Shown here: one piece after another, positions 17,714-27,414 of the stretch | Numbering within the stretch: position 1 is the first letter of the stretch | Layout: every line of letters starts with the position of its first letter | Made by a program: the position numbers and the translations under genes | The notes under the pieces: generated by a model | Told to the model about the DNA's origin: nothing | The model's database searches: none | The model's input: only the letters and a program-made list of their open reading frames with translations | Source: Acetivibrio mesophilus | Lineage (GTDB): Bacteria > Bacillota > Clostridia > Acetivibrionales > Acetivibrionaceae | Assembly (NCBI RefSeq): GCF_004102745.1 | Contig: NZ_RLII01000005.1 | Span: forward strand, 62,001 to 126,000 | Direction of reading: 5' to 3' | DNA length: 64,000 bases

Positions 17714-18919
17714 ATGGATAAAGTGAAGGGCTTATTGAAAAACATAACAGGCTTCAATCTATTGGTGACAAGGATACTGGCGATCTCCAGTGCAATAATG
17801 GTGGTATGTGATCTGGCTGTCTTATTTGGATGGTTGCCGCTGGAAGTTACCGTATTCAGGATAGCGTTTTTGGTTGTCCATGCAATATTTGGGGCTGCTG
17901 TGGCAGTATTTCTGATAATATTGAGTAAATTTGTACTTAGCCAGTCTCAGGAGTTGGAGCAAAAGGAAAAAGCCCTCCACAATCTGATGTCTGCTGCTCA
18001 AGACATTTCAAAGGCGTCTAATGGGTTGGTTTGCTCTGTAAAAGAGGTATTTGGAATGTCTAAAGATGCATTGGAGACAAGTAAAATGATTGCTTCAAGT
18101 GCCAGCGATGTTGACATGGGTTCGAAGGATACTTTAAGCTTTGTTAATGAGGCTACAAAGGCCGCTATCAGCATATCGAAGGATCTGGACAAAATAGCCA
18201 GTGAGTATGTTTTCGTATCAAGCATTTCGCAGCAGTTAAAAATAATGACTGATGACAGTAAATCATCAATGAAAAAAACTATGGATGAAATCAGAATTAT
18301 CAGTGAGAATACTACCAAAACAAAAAATACCATTTACAGCTTGAAAGAAAGAACAAGTAAAATTGAAAAAGTGGTTGAGGTAATTACCGGAATTGCCAAT
18401 GACACAAGTCTTCTGTCCCTGAATGCTTCAATAGAATCAGCTAAAGCAGGGGAGTACGGAAAAGGTTTTGCAGTGGTAGCAAGTGAGGTAAAAAAATTGG
18501 CTGAGCAATCCCATAATTCAGCCCAGGAAATCTCTCAGATGATAAAGGGAATTCTTGCAGATACAGACCTTGCGGTTAATGACATAGATACAACTGCCGA
18601 ACTGGTTTCAAAAAGTATGGAAGTAATCAATAACTCTGCCAATACATTTGAAATGATTTCAGTAGCCAGCGAAGAAGTGAATGACAAGATACAGGGGGTT
18701 ACAGACCTTACACAGGGTGTGTCAAAAAATGGGGATAATATTGTGCAGATAATTAAAAATATACAGGATATAAATTCAAAGAGTCTCGCTGAGCTGAGCA
18801 GTATGGTGGAATCAGCTGAAAACCAATCTGTTTTCCTCGAGCAGATTACCGATTCGATGGAGAATATTCAACTGCTTTCAAAAGAGCTGTTGGAAATTTG
18901 CGAGAACAGCAACCTGTAA
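17714..18919 (+). CDS. Membrane-anchored methyl-accepting chemotaxis-type protein without a sensor domain
   Basis: The product has 401 residues from ATG 17714, which has AAGGAG at 17698-17703; an in-frame TTG at 17660 has no SD. Two or three hydrophobic segments occupy residues ~18-75 with only short loops, so there is no extracytoplasmic ligand domain and no clear HAMP domain. The cytoplasmic part is an MCP signalling hairpin with the tip region VEVITGIANDTSLLSLNASI followed by [19 protein letters not shown]. Such receptors may sense membrane state or cytoplasmic signals. They signal to CheA through CheW. No che genes are in the window. A terminator follows. Confidence 0.9.
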   Translation: MDKVKGLLKNITGFNLLVTRILAISSAIMVVCDLAVLFGWLPLEVTVFRIAFLVVHAIFGAAVAVFLIILSKFVLSQSQELEQKEKALHNLMSAAQDISKASNGLVCSVKEVFGMSKDALETSKMIASSASDVDMGSKDTLSFVNEATKAAISISKDLDKIASEYVFVSSISQQLKIMTDDSKSSMKKTMDEIRIISENTTKTKNTIYSLKERTSKIEKVVEVITGIANDTSLLSLNASIESAKAGEYGKGFAVVASEVKKLAEQSHNSAQEISQMIKGILADTDLAVNDIDTTAELVSKSMEVINNSANTFEMISVASEEVNDKIQGVTDLTQGVSKNGDNIVQIIKNIQDINSKSLAELSSMVESAENQSVFLEQITDSMENIQLLSKELLEICENSNL

Positions 18920-18973
18920 GAAAGCCTTTTCTTCGATAAAAATAAATCTTGTTTTTTGCTTGATATTCTAAGA

Positions 18974-19021
18974 GACATATAGTAACCTTCTAGTTAGAGG
19001 GAGTGCTGTATGTCCTTTTTG
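18974..19021 (+). terminator. Intrinsic terminator after the first chemoreceptor
   Basis: GACATATAG (18974-18982) pairs with CTGTATGTC (19006-19014, one G-U), followed by a run of T after one C. Confidence 0.7.
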
Positions 19022-19139
19022 CATTGCTATATATTACTAAATAAGCATTTTATATTGATTTTGGATACTTCAACATATATATTAATTTTGTATTCAAGGC
19101 ATAATGAAATTATATAACGAGGCTTAAGGAGAGAGAAAT

Positions 19140-20621
19140 TTGAAAAACATTTTTAAGTGGTCATTGAATAAACTGGTTATTACCGGAGCATGTGTGTACT
19201 TCTTTCTAATCGTGGTATTTATGTTGAATTCCGGTTTGGTCCGATTGTCTCAGAATCCTTTTACGAATAAAGCGTTAGATGTGTTGTTTCTTGTAATGGC
19301 GGGGGTTGTGGGATATGGAGCATTATGGATCTTTAAGAGAGCTTTAAACTTACATATATTTAATAAAGGGTATATAAGAGTATTGATTATTGTTCTTATG
19401 ACTCTTTTAACGAGGTTTGTTTGGATTAATATTGTGGATATTACGCCCAACAGCGATTTTGCACTGTATAATACTCTGGCGGAAGCGTTTTCAAGGGGAG
19501 AAGCAGCTGGAGGCAAATATGTAGCTCTTTTTCCCCACACTTTTGGCTATCCTTTTATACTGGCTATGGTGTATGGTGTTTTTTCTCCCGACAAGTATTT
19601 TGCTCTGCTTTTGAATATTTTGTTTGAAGCAGGAACAGGGGTTCTTATATATTGTCTTGGAAAAATGATTTCAAACTGGAAGATTGGATTTTCTGCAGCC
19701 ATTGTTTGGGCTCTATGGCCTTCTCATGTGTTTTATTCCTCAATTGTATGTACTGAACCATTATACACATTATTAATGGTACTTTTGATATTTGCCTATT
19801 TTAAGGTGTCAATCAAAAAAATGGGCTTCTTGTACTCTTGCGGCTTGTACCTTCTGCTTGGAATTTTATGTGCTTCAGCCAATGCAGTTCGCCCTATGGG
19901 TACATTGCTTATTATCATTCTGGGAGTAGCTGAGGTAATGAAGGTAATTAAGAAGAGGGAAGGATTAAAGCAAAGTTTGGCAGGATGTATTCCCTTTGCA
20001 GTTTTCATCATAGCTTATTTCTCTTTTGCTAATTTAACAGGCATGTATATTTCAAATAATATTGGACATAGGACGGCGAAGAGCCCCATAGGTTTCAATA
20101 TCTATGTTGGAACCAATATTAATTCTAGCGGAACATGGAATCAGAGTGATGCCAATGAGCTTTTAGATTTGATGAACCGAGACCCCTTTGATGCCCAGGA
20201 AGTACATGATCGGTTGATTGATATGACAATTCAAAGGGTTAGGGGCCAAGGAACCGGTAATTTGAAGTTGGCGATAAAGAAAAATATGATTATGTGGGGT
20301 AGGGATGATGAAGTTGTAACTTATATGATTGCCGGGAGCAAGCAGGAGGAAGCTTCATCCTTATTAGATGTGAAGAGCTGTGAAGGGCTGTTGAGATATA
20401 TTTGCAACTTCTATTACTACATGATTGTCATATTGGCCTTTAAAGGACTCTTGGGAACATATAAGAAAGAAGATAACAGTATCCTTATGGCATTGCTGCT
20501 TCTGTTTCTTGGAATTGGTGCCATCCATACCATAGTTGAGGTACATGGCAGGTATCATTATTCGGCTATGGTGGTATTTGCTATTCTTGCTGGGTCAAAT
20601 TTTGCAAAAATTGAATCGTAA
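19140..20621 (+). CDS. Polytopic membrane protein, GT39/ArnT-like glycosyltransferase
   Basis: The product has 493 residues with about ten predicted membrane segments. After two N-terminal helices, the loop TPNSDFALYNTLAEAF carries the Asp typical of the first extracytoplasmic loop of GT-C enzymes. It is followed by FPHTFGYPFILAMVYGVF, which resembles the dolichyl-phosphate mannosyltransferase / ArnT group. These enzymes move sugars from polyprenyl-phosphate donors to acceptors outside the membrane. The start is TTG 19140 with AAGGAGAG 7 bases upstream. Substrate and acceptor are unknown. It lies between two chemoreceptor genes with no glycan cluster around it. Confidence 0.75.
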   Translation: MKNIFKWSLNKLVITGACVYFFLIVVFMLNSGLVRLSQNPFTNKALDVLFLVMAGVVGYGALWIFKRALNLHIFNKGYIRVLIIVLMTLLTRFVWINIVDITPNSDFALYNTLAEAFSRGEAAGGKYVALFPHTFGYPFILAMVYGVFSPDKYFALLLNILFEAGTGVLIYCLGKMISNWKIGFSAAIVWALWPSHVFYSSIVCTEPLYTLLMVLLIFAYFKVSIKKMGFLYSCGLYLLLGILCASANAVRPMGTLLIIILGVAEVMKVIKKREGLKQSLAGCIPFAVFIIAYFSFANLTGMYISNNIGHRTAKSPIGFNIYVGTNINSSGTWNQSDANELLDLMNRDPFDAQEVHDRLIDMTIQRVRGQGTGNLKLAIKKNMIMWGRDDEVVTYMIAGSKQEEASSLLDVKSCEGLLRYICNFYYYMIVILAFKGLLGTYKKEDNSILMALLLLFLGIGAIHTIVEVHGRYHYSAMVVFAILAGSNFAKIES

Positions 20622-20646
20622 ACAAAAAGGCGTGTAACTCCGATAA
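20619..20646 (+). promoter_or_regulatory. Candidate sigma-D (FliA-type) promoter of the second chemoreceptor
   Basis: TAAA (20619-20622), 16-base spacer, TCCGATAA (20639-20646). This closely matches the motility sigma factor consensus (TAAA, then GCCGATAA-like) and lies about 50 bases before the MCP start. The -35 overlaps the stop codon of the preceding gene. Confidence 0.55.
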
Positions 20647-20695
20647 TTTATATATGTTGTATAATTCTAATATAATTAAGGAGTGAACACATGCT

Positions 20696-22942
20696 ATGAT
20701 CAAAAATATGTCTATAAAGGCTAAGCTGTTGACAATTGTATCTATTACGATAGTAGCACTTATAATAGTGACAATCTTATCTACTATTACAATCAATGCC
20801 ATTTTTAAACAGGTCAAAACCAGTATTTTCGATGAACATTTTCAGTCCATGTCCATGATTCTAAATGCTGATAGAGATATGTACCAAGCATATGTTGCAA
20901 TGTGGGGAACCGTCAATTTAAAAGAAAACACTGAAGAGTATAATAACTTAGTTCAAGAATATAAAGATAATATAGAGCAGGTTAGACAACAGGTAACTGA
21001 AATAAAAGGAACAATGGAAAAAGATAGTGAGTCGTGGTTAGAAATTAGAGATAGCCAGAGTGGAAGAAATATTTTTGAGTTGTTCACGTCGTTTGAAGGT
21101 AATTTTAATCAGTGGATTACAGAAAGCAATAATGTGATTGAGAATAAGGTTTTATCACAGGTCTGGAATGAGAGCTTTCAGGCGGCGAGACAAGATATAG
21201 ACATAATAGGAGAATTGATTGATCTTAGTGCAAGTAATCAAATATCTTCAATTGAAGTCACGAAAAATAACGTGGTTAGACAGATAGTGGCAGTCGATAT
21301 TTTAACCCTGATTCTGGCACTGACAATTTCGATTATTTTCTTAAGAATAATATCAAATGCTATTGGACAGTTGAGCAAAGCAGCAGGAAAAATGGCTTTG
21401 GGAGATATAGACATTGAGGTGGATGTTGCGTCTAAGGATGAAATCGGCAAGCTGGCTAACGATTTTAAAATGATGGCTGATAGTATAAAAGAGAAGGTAG
21501 AAGCTGCTGAGAAAATCTCAAAGGGATACCTTGATACCGAAATTACTGTTAGATCGGAAAAGGATATTTTATCAAAAAGCATGAAATCTGTTGTTGAGAA
21601 CTTAAAACATCTTGTGGATGAAACTGGAGTTCTCACAAAAGCTGCTGCAGAAGGACATTTAGATACAAGAGGGGATGCAGAAAAATTTGAAGGAGGATAC
21701 AGGGATATAGTTATAGGCATTAATAATACTCTTGATGCTGTAAGTGAACCTATTTTAGAAATTCAGGAGGTTCTAGAGGGGTTGGCTGCAGGAAACTTGG
21801 ATGTGAGTGTAAAAGGGGATTACAAAGGTGATTATGCAGAACTTAAGAATTCCTTAAATAATACCATTGATACGTTACATTTATATATTGAAGAAATATC
21901 TCGGGTACTTACTGAAATGTCTAGAGGAAATTTGGATGTAAGCTTGTCTGAAAACTATCGTGGAGACTTTATACATATACATGAAGCCTTAAACACCATT
22001 ATTAAATCATTAAATAAGATAATGCATGAAATTACTTCTGCAGCAGGACAAGTGGCCGCAGGTTCAAGACAGGTGTCGGATTCAAGTCAGGTTCTGTCCC
22101 AAGGTGCTACAGAGCAAGCAAGCTCTATCGAGGAGCTGACATGTTCTCTTGATGAAATCGCCAAACAGACAAAGCAAAATGCAGTTAATGCAAGCAATGC
22201 CGATAATCTGGCTTTGACCGCAAAGAACAACGCTATAGACGGCAACAAGAAAATGGGTGAGATGCTGAAATCAATGCAGGACATAAATGATGCATCAAAT
22301 AATATATCAAGAATAATTAAGGTTATTGATGATATTGCATTTCAGACTAACATACTTGCCCTTAATGCTGCTGTTGAGGCTGCAAGGGCAGGACAGTACG
22401 GGAAGGGATTTGCGGTTGTTGCAGAGGAAGTAAGAAATCTTGCGGCAAGAAGCGCAAATGCCGCAAAGGAGACTACACAGCTCATAGAAGGTTCTATCCA
22501 TACGGTTGAGGCTGGGATGAGAATAGCATCGGATACGGCGAATGCTTTAAACACTATTGTAGAAGAAGTTTCGAAAGCAGCTTCAATAGTACAGGATATA
22601 TCGGTAGCCTCCAATGAACAGGCTACAGGCATTGCACAAATAAATCAGGGTGTATCTCAGGTTTCACAAGTTATACAAACGAATTCGGCCATAGCGGAGC
22701 AAAGTGCTGCGGCAAGTCAAGAATTATCAAGCCAGGCAGAATTATTAAAGGAAACGGTAAGAAGGTTCAATCTCAAAGCCAGTGCAAACATGCCGGGACA
22801 AGCAGAAATAGATCCTGAAGTTATGAAGTATATGGAGGATGTTCTGGAAAAAAAGGAAGCAGGAAGCAAGAAGACGGGAAAAAGAACTGCCAAAGCAGAT
22901 ATTAAAATTGAGCTTGATAATGAAGGTTTTGGTAAATATTAG
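20696..22942 (+). CDS. Methyl-accepting chemotaxis protein with multiple HAMP-like units
   Basis: The product has 748 residues. TM1 (about 10-34) and TM2 (about 195-216) bound a four-helix-bundle-type sensor of ~160 residues. A HAMP domain follows ([14 protein letters not shown]). Then come several HAMP-like modules recognisable by the recurring AxGxLDxxx pattern ([40 protein letters not shown]). The C-terminal signalling domain has the tip [20 protein letters not shown]. The C-terminus is basic and ends FGKY. Tandem HAMPs are thought to invert or tune signals. The start is ATG 20696 with AAGGAG 12 bases upstream; an ATG at 20691 is followed at once by a stop. Probably expressed with the motility regulon. 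Confidence 0.93.
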   Translation: MIKNMSIKAKLLTIVSITIVALIIVTILSTITINAIFKQVKTSIFDEHFQSMSMILNADRDMYQAYVAMWGTVNLKENTEEYNNLVQEYKDNIEQVRQQVTEIKGTMEKDSESWLEIRDSQSGRNIFELFTSFEGNFNQWITESNNVIENKVLSQVWNESFQAARQDIDIIGELIDLSASNQISSIEVTKNNVVRQIVAVDILTLILALTISIIFLRIISNAIGQLSKAAGKMALGDIDIEVDVASKDEIGKLANDFKMMADSIKEKVEAAEKISKGYLDTEITVRSEKDILSKSMKSVVENLKHLVDETGVLTKAAAEGHLDTRGDAEKFEGGYRDIVIGINNTLDAVSEPILEIQEVLEGLAAGNLDVSVKGDYKGDYAELKNSLNNTIDTLHLYIEEISRVLTEMSRGNLDVSLSENYRGDFIHIHEALNTIIKSLNKIMHEITSAAGQVAAGSRQVSDSSQVLSQGATEQASSIEELTCSLDEIAKQTKQNAVNASNADNLALTAKNNAIDGNKKMGEMLKSMQDINDASNNISRIIKVIDDIAFQTNILALNAAVEAARAGQYGKGFAVVAEEVRNLAARSANAAKETTQLIEGSIHTVEAGMRIASDTANALNTIVEEVSKAASIVQDISVASNEQATGIAQINQGVSQVSQVIQTNSAIAEQSAAASQELSSQAELLKETVRRFNLKASANMPGQAEIDPEVMKYMEDVLEKKEAGSKKTGKRTAKADIKIELDNEGFGKY

Positions 22943-22973
22943 AAGATTCAGATTCCATTGATAATATCCATAG

Positions 22974-23002
22974 TTGACATAAAATCTTTACGACCGTAGA
23001 AT
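22974..23002 (+). promoter_or_regulatory. Sigma-A promoter of the MATE transporter gene
   Basis: TTGACA (22974-22979), 17-base spacer, TAGAAT (22997-23002), 38 bases before the ATG. Confidence 0.75.
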
Positions 23003-23040
23003 TGATATGTGTAAAACTTTTTTGTACTGGAGAATAGAAA

Positions 23041-24411
23041 ATGCAAAATGAAGCGGCCTCAAGAAAAAAAATAAGTGTCTTTGCACTTACTTGGCCGATA
23101 TTTATTGAAACTCTGCTAAGAACAATGTTAGGCAACGTAGACACTTTTATGTTAAGTGATTATTCCGATGATGCTGTAGCAGCAGTCGGGGTCGCAAATC
23201 AAATACATTATATACTTATCATGTTGTACAGCATTGTTTCAGCCGGAACCACCGTGCTTATATCTCAGTATCTAGGAGCCAAAAAGAAAAAAGAAGCTTC
23301 GGTGGTGGCTGTTGCTTCGGTTGCAGGTAGTTTGATATTCGGCTTATTTATTGGACTTGTTGTGTACTTATTCAGAGGGCAGATACTAATGTTTCTTAAT
23401 ATCCCGTCAGAACTTATGGGATATGCTATGACGTTTTTGGGAATTGTAGGAGGATTATCCTTTACACAGGCAATGATAGCTACCTTGTCCGCAATAATCA
23501 GAAGCTATGGCAATACCAGAATAACCATGTATATTTCAATCGGTATGAATATCATGAATATTATTGGAAACAGTATATTCCTGTATGGATTTTTCGGAGC
23601 GCCGAAGCTAGGGGTGGCTGGTGTTGCTATCGCAACGGTAATAAGTCAGGCTGCCGGTGTTGTTGTAATGATGATTGTAATGTTGACAGGACTAAATACT
23701 AAATTCTCTTTCCGAGAACTTGTACCTATACCGTGGGAGACTTTGAAAGATATATTAAAGATTGGTCTTCCTTCGGCGGGGGAAGGAATTGCTTATGAGG
23801 GCTCCCAGCTTACCATTACCCGTATAATAACAGTATTGGGTACGGCTGCTCTTACAACCAGGGTATATACACTAAACCTTATGCAGTTTGTAATGGTTTT
23901 TTCGATAGCTGTCGGGCAGGGAAATCAGATTGCTGTGGGTCACCTTGTCGGTGCAGGCGATAATGAAAAGGCATACAAGACATGTATGAGAAGCTTGAAA
24001 TATGCTATAGTAGTTGCTGTTGCCATAGCCGGGATATTTGCGCTCTTTTCGAAGCTGCTGCTGGGAGTTTTTACAGACGACCAGGCGATAATTGAAATGG
24101 GAAGCAAGTTGATGCTGATTGCAATTATTTTGGAGCCGGGCAGAGTCTTCAACATTGTCATAATAAACTCGCTAAGAGCTGCGGGCGATGTCAGATTCCC
24201 CGTTATCATGGGCATTATATCGATGTGGGGAATAGGGGTGTTACTGTCATACCTGCTAGGAGTAGTTTGCGGATTTGGTCTGGTTGGTGTATGGATTGCC
24301 TTTGCAAGTGACGAATGGTTTAGAGGAATTGCAATGCTCCTTCGTTGGAGATCACGGGTTTGGCATAAGATGGCGCTTGTAAAAAGCAAAAACGTAGAAA
24401 TGCCGGCGTAA
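23041..24411 (+). CDS. MATE family efflux transporter
   Basis: The product has 456 residues with twelve predicted membrane helices in two similar halves. The N-terminal half has ALTWPIFIETLLRTMLGNVD-type helix 1 with MLSDYSDDAVAAVGVANQI, the usual MATE signature. The second half repeats it around GLPSAGEGIAYEGSQ and IAVGQGNQIAVGHLVGAGD. MATE transporters export cationic drugs or metabolites using a Na+ or H+ gradient. The closest type appears to be the DinF/NorM-like group of Firmicutes; the substrate is not predictable. SD TGGAGAA is 5 bases before ATG. It ends just before a dispersed double-hairpin repeat and a strong terminator. Confidence 0.92.
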   Translation: MQNEAASRKKISVFALTWPIFIETLLRTMLGNVDTFMLSDYSDDAVAAVGVANQIHYILIMLYSIVSAGTTVLISQYLGAKKKKEASVVAVASVAGSLIFGLFIGLVVYLFRGQILMFLNIPSELMGYAMTFLGIVGGLSFTQAMIATLSAIIRSYGNTRITMYISIGMNIMNIIGNSIFLYGFFGAPKLGVAGVAIATVISQAAGVVVMMIVMLTGLNTKFSFRELVPIPWETLKDILKIGLPSAGEGIAYEGSQLTITRIITVLGTAALTTRVYTLNLMQFVMVFSIAVGQGNQIAVGHLVGAGDNEKAYKTCMRSLKYAIVVAVAIAGIFALFSKLLLGVFTDDQAIIEMGSKLMLIAIILEPGRVFNIVIINSLRAAGDVRFPVIMGIISMWGIGVLLSYLLGVVCGFGLVGVWIAFASDEWFRGIAMLLRWRSRVWHKMALVKSKNVEMPA

Positions 24412-24425
24412 ATTTGAATTTCAAT

Positions 24426-24480
24426 AAAAGCTCGGGACATCGAGTCCCTTCGTTTTGCCTCTTTCATTCCAAGAGGCCGA
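24426..24480 (+). repeat. Dispersed double-hairpin repeat, copy A
   Basis: Copy A of a ~55-bp element that also occurs at 35123-35186 (inverted) and 61601-61658. The left part is AAAAGCTCGGGAC, then a small stem GGGAC/GTCCC, then CCTTCG. The right part is a GCCTCTT...AAGAGGC stem. This copy has lost some pairing (GTTTTGCC instead of GATTTGGCC). It lies 15 bases after the MATE stop codon. Confidence 0.8.
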
Positions 24481-24483
24481 AAA

Positions 24484-24522
24484 AGAGCTGTGAAAAAATA
24501 TTGTGTTTTTTTTCACAGCTCT
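24484..24522. terminator. Strong bidirectional terminator between MATE and LysM-CAP genes
   Basis: AGAGCTGTGAAAAAA (24484-24498) pairs with the T-rich arm ending CACAGCTCT (24522). The A- and T-rich ends serve both strands, fitting the convergent genes. Confidence 0.85.
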
Positions 24523-24566
24523 CATAATGTACATTTCAATCAATAAAATCCAACTTCTCAAATTTG

Positions 24567-25175
24567 CTATTGTTTGATAAACATTTGAGTCCAATAAAGT
24601 CTTCCGTTTGGTCCTTTTGCAAGTCCAACTCCAATCTCACTGAAAGAGGGACTTAATATGTTGTTTCTGTGGCCAGGGGAATTCATCCACGCATTCATAA
24701 CTTCCGATGCTGTTCTCTGTCCCATGGCAATGTTCTCACCTGCAGCAGTGTATTTTATTCCGAAAGATTCCATCATTCTAAAGGGAGAACCGTAAGTAGG
24801 GGAAGTGTGTGAAAAATAACCCTTGTCCACCATGTCTTGGGATTTGTATCTGGCAACCCTTGATAGCTGCCAATTGGCCTTTAATGCGGGAAGTCCTTTC
24901 TTGGCTCTTTCGACGTTGACAAGTCTTATGACTTCATTTTCCTGCGCTTTTACATCATCTATACTCGGTATATTGATTTTTTGTCCGGGATAAATGAGGG
25001 CAGGATTTTTAATTTGGGGATTTGCTGAAATTATTTCACTGATACCTATTTGATGTTTTACAGCAATTTTCCACATGGTATCTCCCCGCTTAACAGTATA
25101 AACCTTTGTTTGGGCAAATACATTGCTTGTAAACATTAAAACAAAAAGGAATACCAGTACACTTTTTCTTTTCAT
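24567..25175 (-). CDS. Secreted LysM-CAP domain protein
   Basis: The product has 202 residues. A signal peptide (residues 1-21, cleavage after VFA) leads to a LysM domain (about 25-69: YTVKRGDTMWKIAVKH, then NPALIYPGQKINIP) that binds peptidoglycan or chitin-like glycans. A CAP/SCP domain follows (about 78-202), with VNVERAKKGLPAL, the DMVDKGYFSHTSP segment, GENIAMG and MNSPGHRNNIL. The CAP cavity His residues are present (FSH, GHR). This is the YkwD/SafA-like combination common in spore-forming Firmicutes, where such proteins are often coat or envelope associated; that role is inferred here. It is convergent with the MATE gene. Confidence 0.92.
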   Translation of the reverse strand: MKRKSVLVFLFVLMFTSNVFAQTKVYTVKRGDTMWKIAVKHQIGISEIISANPQIKNPALIYPGQKINIPSIDDVKAQENEVIRLVNVERAKKGLPALKANWQLSRVARYKSQDMVDKGYFSHTSPTYGSPFRMMESFGIKYTAAGENIAMGQRTASEVMNAWMNSPGHRNNILSPSFSEIGVGLAKGPNGRLYWTQMFIKQ

Positions 25176-25378
25176 AAAAATATCACCTCATGTAATATTT
25201 TTATAAGATTGCTAGGTTTTTATGTTATAAATATTATGTAATTAATACCATGTTTACCTTGTATTAAAGTAAATAATATAATAACGAGGAGATATTCGAA
25301 CTGATGTGTTATAATATTGTAATTGAAGTCTTTTTGGGTATTCTAAAATGCAGGAAGAAATAGCAGTGGGTGAATGGG

Positions 25379-26134
25379 ATGAAAACAAACCAGGTTATTG
25401 AAGTGGCTCTAAAAGCAGGGGAGACCTTGCTTACTGGAGGAGCTGAGATATATAGGGTCGAAGATACTGTGATAAGAATATGCGAGAGCTATAATGTCGA
25501 TGCTGAATGTTTTGTGCTTCCAACGGGGATATTCATAACTGTAATCGACAATGAAGGCAATCCCGTATCCTTTGTTCGACGAATCAGAAAGAGAACTGTA
25601 AATTTGGAGAAGGTAGAAAAAATAAATTCCTTTTCAAGAAGCCTTCAGAATAATCCTGTTTCTTATCAGGAGGCAATGACGGGTTTGAACAGTATTATAG
25701 GCTTGGAGGGATATAGTTATGCGTTAAAGCTTCTCGTCGCAGGAATTACCCCTTTTGCATATGCCATGCTTTTTAGGGGAACTTTAGCGGAAGCATGCGC
25801 ATCTTTTGTGATAGGGATTGTTATTTACTTCATAAAAGAAGAAATCACCAGGACAGGCATATTTGAATTCTTTGAGAATTTTATATCCGGGATGGCGGCA
25901 GGTATTTTAAGCGTTTTGGCGATAAAATTATTTCCGTTTATGGATTTATACAGAATTATTATTGCCTCCATAATAATTATGCTTCCGGGTCTTGCCATAA
26001 CCAGTGCAATAAAGGATGCCCTTTACGGAGATATTGTATCAAGTATGTTCAGACTGACAGAAGCAGTTTTTATCGCCGCTGCGGTGGGTGTAGGAGTGGC
26101 AATAGCTTTGTCTGTTGGTCTGCGTTGGATTTGA
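25379..26134 (+). CDS. ThrE/YjjP-type threonine/serine exporter, N-terminal component
   Basis: The product has about 250 residues with a cytoplasmic N-terminal domain of ~110 residues and then five membrane helices. The motif GETLLTGGAEIYRVEDTVIRI and the FVLPTGIFITV strand are signatures of the DUF1212/ThrE family. Members export threonine, serine or, in YjjPB, succinate. The start is uncertain: ATG 25379 fits the usual family N-terminus, and GTG 25370 is possible with AGGAAG further upstream. The partner half is encoded immediately downstream (14-base gap). Confidence 0.88.
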   Translation: MKTNQVIEVALKAGETLLTGGAEIYRVEDTVIRICESYNVDAECFVLPTGIFITVIDNEGNPVSFVRRIRKRTVNLEKVEKINSFSRSLQNNPVSYQEAMTGLNSIIGLEGYSYALKLLVAGITPFAYAMLFRGTLAEACASFVIGIVIYFIKEEITRTGIFEFFENFISGMAAGILSVLAIKLFPFMDLYRIIIASIIIMLPGLAITSAIKDALYGDIVSSMFRLTEAVFIAAAVGVGVAIALSVGLRWI

Positions 26135-26148
26135 TTGGATGGTGGATT

Positions 26149-26589
26149 ATGAGAGAAATTCTTCTGGCGTTTATAGGTAGTATTTGCCCTGGAGTAATAT
26201 ACAATGTTGAAAAAAGAAACTTGATATGGGTTGGCTTCTGCGGTATGTTGGGATGGATTACGTACAGTACCTTTAATGAGCTTGCGGAAAGCGTTGTACT
26301 TGCATCATTTTTAGGAGCAGTGGTTGTGGGTATATACAGTGAAAGTGTGGCAAGATTGTTAAAGGCACCTGCTACAGTGTTTTCAGTACCGGGGATAATT
26401 CCGTTGGTTCCGGGTATAGGTGCGTACAATACCATACAGCATATTGCAGAAAATCAGTTATATGAAGCTGCGAGCAAAGGAATAGAGACAATGTCCTGTG
26501 CCGGTGCAATTGCGTTTGGAATTTTGCTTACCTCGGCAGTTTTTCGATTACCTAAGAAGTTGAAAAAAAGAAGGCCGAATCCTGCTTGA
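26149..26589 (+). CDS. ThrE/YjjB-type exporter, C-terminal component (DUF3815)
   Basis: The product has 146 residues from ATG 26149 with GGTGG just upstream; an in-frame TTG at 26125 would overlap the preceding gene. Four to five membrane helices fill the protein, with FGAVVVG-like glycine-rich helices and the family segment FSVPGIIPLVPGIGAYNTI. In this family the two halves form one transporter for threonine/serine or dicarboxylates; here they are split and adjacent. The stop codon lies inside the left arm region of a terminator hairpin. Confidence 0.88.
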   Translation: MREILLAFIGSICPGVIYNVEKRNLIWVGFCGMLGWITYSTFNELAESVVLASFLGAVVVGIYSESVARLLKAPATVFSVPGIIPLVPGIGAYNTIQHIAENQLYEAASKGIETMSCAGAIAFGILLTSAVFRLPKKLKKRRPNPA

Positions 26590-26630
26590 AGTAACCGATA
26601 GGTTGGCAGAATTCGGCATGTTTCTTTTGT
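26574..26630 (+). terminator. Terminator after the ThrE-like pair
   Basis: GCCGAATCCTGC (26574-26585) pairs with GCAGAATTCGGC (26606-26617) with one mismatch, followed by ATGTTTCTTTT. The left arm overlaps the end of the coding region. Confidence 0.75.
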
Positions 26631-26646
26631 CTGTTTTTAAATTACA

Positions 26647-26832
26647 TTAATAAAACAGTAAGAGGAATATAAGAATAAAAAACAGTATTACTGCTGTTTC
26701 ATCGATAGGGATAGAACAATCTTTCCTGTCTATTTCATAAGTTGTAACAGCTTCGGTTGTATCTCGCATAATATCATTTTCATCTAAAGCTTTCTCAATC
26801 CTCAATTTCTCCAAATTGCTTTCTTCAGCCAC
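26647..26832 (-). CDS. Small tail-anchored membrane protein, hypothetical
   Basis: The product has 61 residues. The first ~44 are charged (EESNLEKLRIEKALDEND), and the last ~17 form one very hydrophobic helix (VILFFILIFLLLFY), so it is probably anchored by its C-terminus with the rest in the cytoplasm. The start is GTG with GGGAGG 7 bases upstream, which supports it as a real gene. No family recognised. Confidence 0.6.
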   Translation of the reverse strand: MAEESNLEKLRIEKALDENDIMRDTTEAVTTYEIDRKDCSIPIDETAVILFFILIFLLLFY

Positions 26833-26967
26833 GTTATTACCTCCCTTTGGAAATGCTCAAAAGTGATGCCGTCAAGGGAACGGCATTAAAGCTTGCTTTG
26901 TAATATAATATTCATTAAATACTATATTGTTACACCTAGGGAGTATGGAATAGGGATAACTTGGAAA

Positions 26968-27414
26968 TTATTCCATTATGCAAATTATATCTTTATGGAC
27001 TTCAGAGGTAAGTTTCATTAAATTGCGTAATATTAGCTTATACTCTGAGTTATCATTTTTCATTTTTGACTTTGCCACTGCACTAAAAAAGTAAATCATA
27101 TTAACGCTTTCAATTAGCAAAAACAGTGCTTCATACTTTGTGAAGTACTCTGAGCCAATGTCCTCGTTAATGGATAATTTGACAAAGTCATAGTCCTCAA
27201 TCAGATCTGCAAGAAGCTTTTGCATAGAGTAAATATTCTTTCGTGTGTTTCCCGGAAGATGTTGCTTGGCATGCTTATAACTTTTTTGGAGATTAGGAAG
27301 CAGGAAATTGTAAATATAGTTTCCCATGTCCTTTAAATGAAGCATTTCTAACTGATATATTGAATCTACCCTTGCAAGATCCCAATCAAGACTTAAATTG
27401 CTCTGTCCGTGCAA
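26968..27414 (-). CDS. Hypothetical helical protein
   Basis: The product has 148 residues and appears all-helical. It starts with TTG 27414, with AAGGAGTG 9 bases upstream. The sequence begins with a polar segment (SLDWDLARVDSIYQLEML) and continues with amphipathic helices and a hydrophobic central part (FLLIESVNMIYFFSAV). No cysteine motif, signal peptide or recognisable domain was seen. It is transcribed divergently from the topoisomerase pair. Function unknown. Confidence 0.65.
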   Translation of the reverse strand: MHGQSNLSLDWDLARVDSIYQLEMLHLKDMGNYIYNFLLPNLQKSYKHAKQHLPGNTRKNIYSMQKLLADLIEDYDFVKLSINEDIGSEYFTKYEALFLLIESVNMIYFFSAVAKSKMKNDNSEYKLILRNLMKLTSEVHKDIICIME

